Shown here: positions 63,978-64,000 of the stretch, piece by piece
Position numbering within the stretch: position 1 is the first letter of the stretch
Layout: each line of letters begins with the position of its first letter
DNA from: Crassaminicella profunda
GTDB taxonomy: Bacteria > Bacillota > Clostridia > Peptostreptococcales > Thermotaleaceae
Reading direction: 5' to 3'
Length of the DNA stretch: 64,000 nt
Assembly: GCF_019884785.1 (NCBI RefSeq)
Contig: NZ_CP082326.1
Coordinates: 124,001-188,000, forward strand
Position numbers and translations under genes: made by a program
Notes under the pieces: generated by a model
The model's database searches: none
What the model was told of the DNA's origin: nothing
Seen by the model: only the letters and a program-made list of their open reading frames with translations

Positions 63978-64000
63978 ATGGACAGAAGTTATATAGGAAT
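63978..64000 (+). CDS. Start of a PdxA-like dehydrogenase gene (cut by window end)
   Basis: ATG 63978 opens MDRSYIGI..., 26 bp after the acid sugar kinase and after AAAGGAC. The few residues fit the start of PdxA/PdxA2 proteins (which continue P-x-GDPAG), and the gene order fits, but only seven full codons are in the window. Confidence 0.45.

Overview
The window is low-GC, with AGGAGG-type ribosome binding sites, frequent TTG starts and TTGACA/TATAAT-type promoters. It has three rRNA operons, a glmS ribozyme, a PyrR leader, butyrate-type fermentation genes and archaeal-type phosphoglycerate mutase. Together these point to an anaerobic Clostridia chromosome. The run cdaA-cdaR ... ptb-buk-oxoacid:ferredoxin oxidoreductase ... 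glmM-glmS matches the order I recall from Clostridioides difficile and relatives near the origin, so a Peptostreptococcales or Alkaliphilus/Crassaminicella-like genus is plausible. The species cannot be fixed by eye.

Layout: 1-2.5 kb is a small accessory patch (HepT/MntA-like pair, an orphan DnaA domain-I protein, an Rpn-type nuclease). 2.5-10.8 kb carries phosphoglucomutase, a small alarmone synthetase, a frameshifted small gene, an unknown protein, the PyrR-controlled pyrF-pyrK-pyrD operon and a DUF421/DUF4363 pair. 10.8-31 kb is stable-RNA territory: rrnA (16S-tRNAIle-23S-5S), a convergent aminotransferase gene, then an uninterrupted rrnB - 14 tRNAs - rrnC - 5 tRNAs locus ending in one strong terminator at 31.0 kb. 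31-36.3 kb (minus strand) holds three M42 aminopeptidases behind apgM, and a triple-BON protein. 36.4-38.6 kb is cdaA-cdaR. 38.6-46.2 kb is a sigma54 activator followed by a candidate sigma54-driven ptb-buk-ATPase-ferredoxin-oxidoreductase operon. 46.5-52.5 kb has an unknown gene, cstA, glmM and ribozyme-controlled glmS. 52.5-55.8 kb has a decayed RhuM-like gene, an attenuator-like leader and an ABC importer. 56-64 kb has a 999-residue surface protein, an exported phosphodiesterase, lrgAB, and a DeoR - four-carbon acid sugar kinase - PdxA-like operon cut by the window edge.

How it fits together: the 2-oxoacid:ferredoxin oxidoreductase would make acyl-CoA, which Ptb and Buk convert to acid plus ATP, apparently switched by the adjacent PAS-PAS-AAA+ activator through a 16-bp-arm palindrome and a -24/-12 promoter. 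CdaA/CdaR, GlmM and GlmS link c-di-AMP signalling to cell-wall precursor supply.

The most unusual signals are non-coding. A two-hairpin cassette with compensatory base changes sits directly 5' of 23S, 5S and tRNA genes six times. Two strong promoters lie inside the rrnB 23S-5S spacer, while rrnC has no promoter of its own that I can see. A GTC(G/C) motif recurs at the predicted start site of six of seven rrn promoters. A leader with mutually exclusive terminator and antiterminator pairings, of no class I recognise, precedes the ABC transporter.
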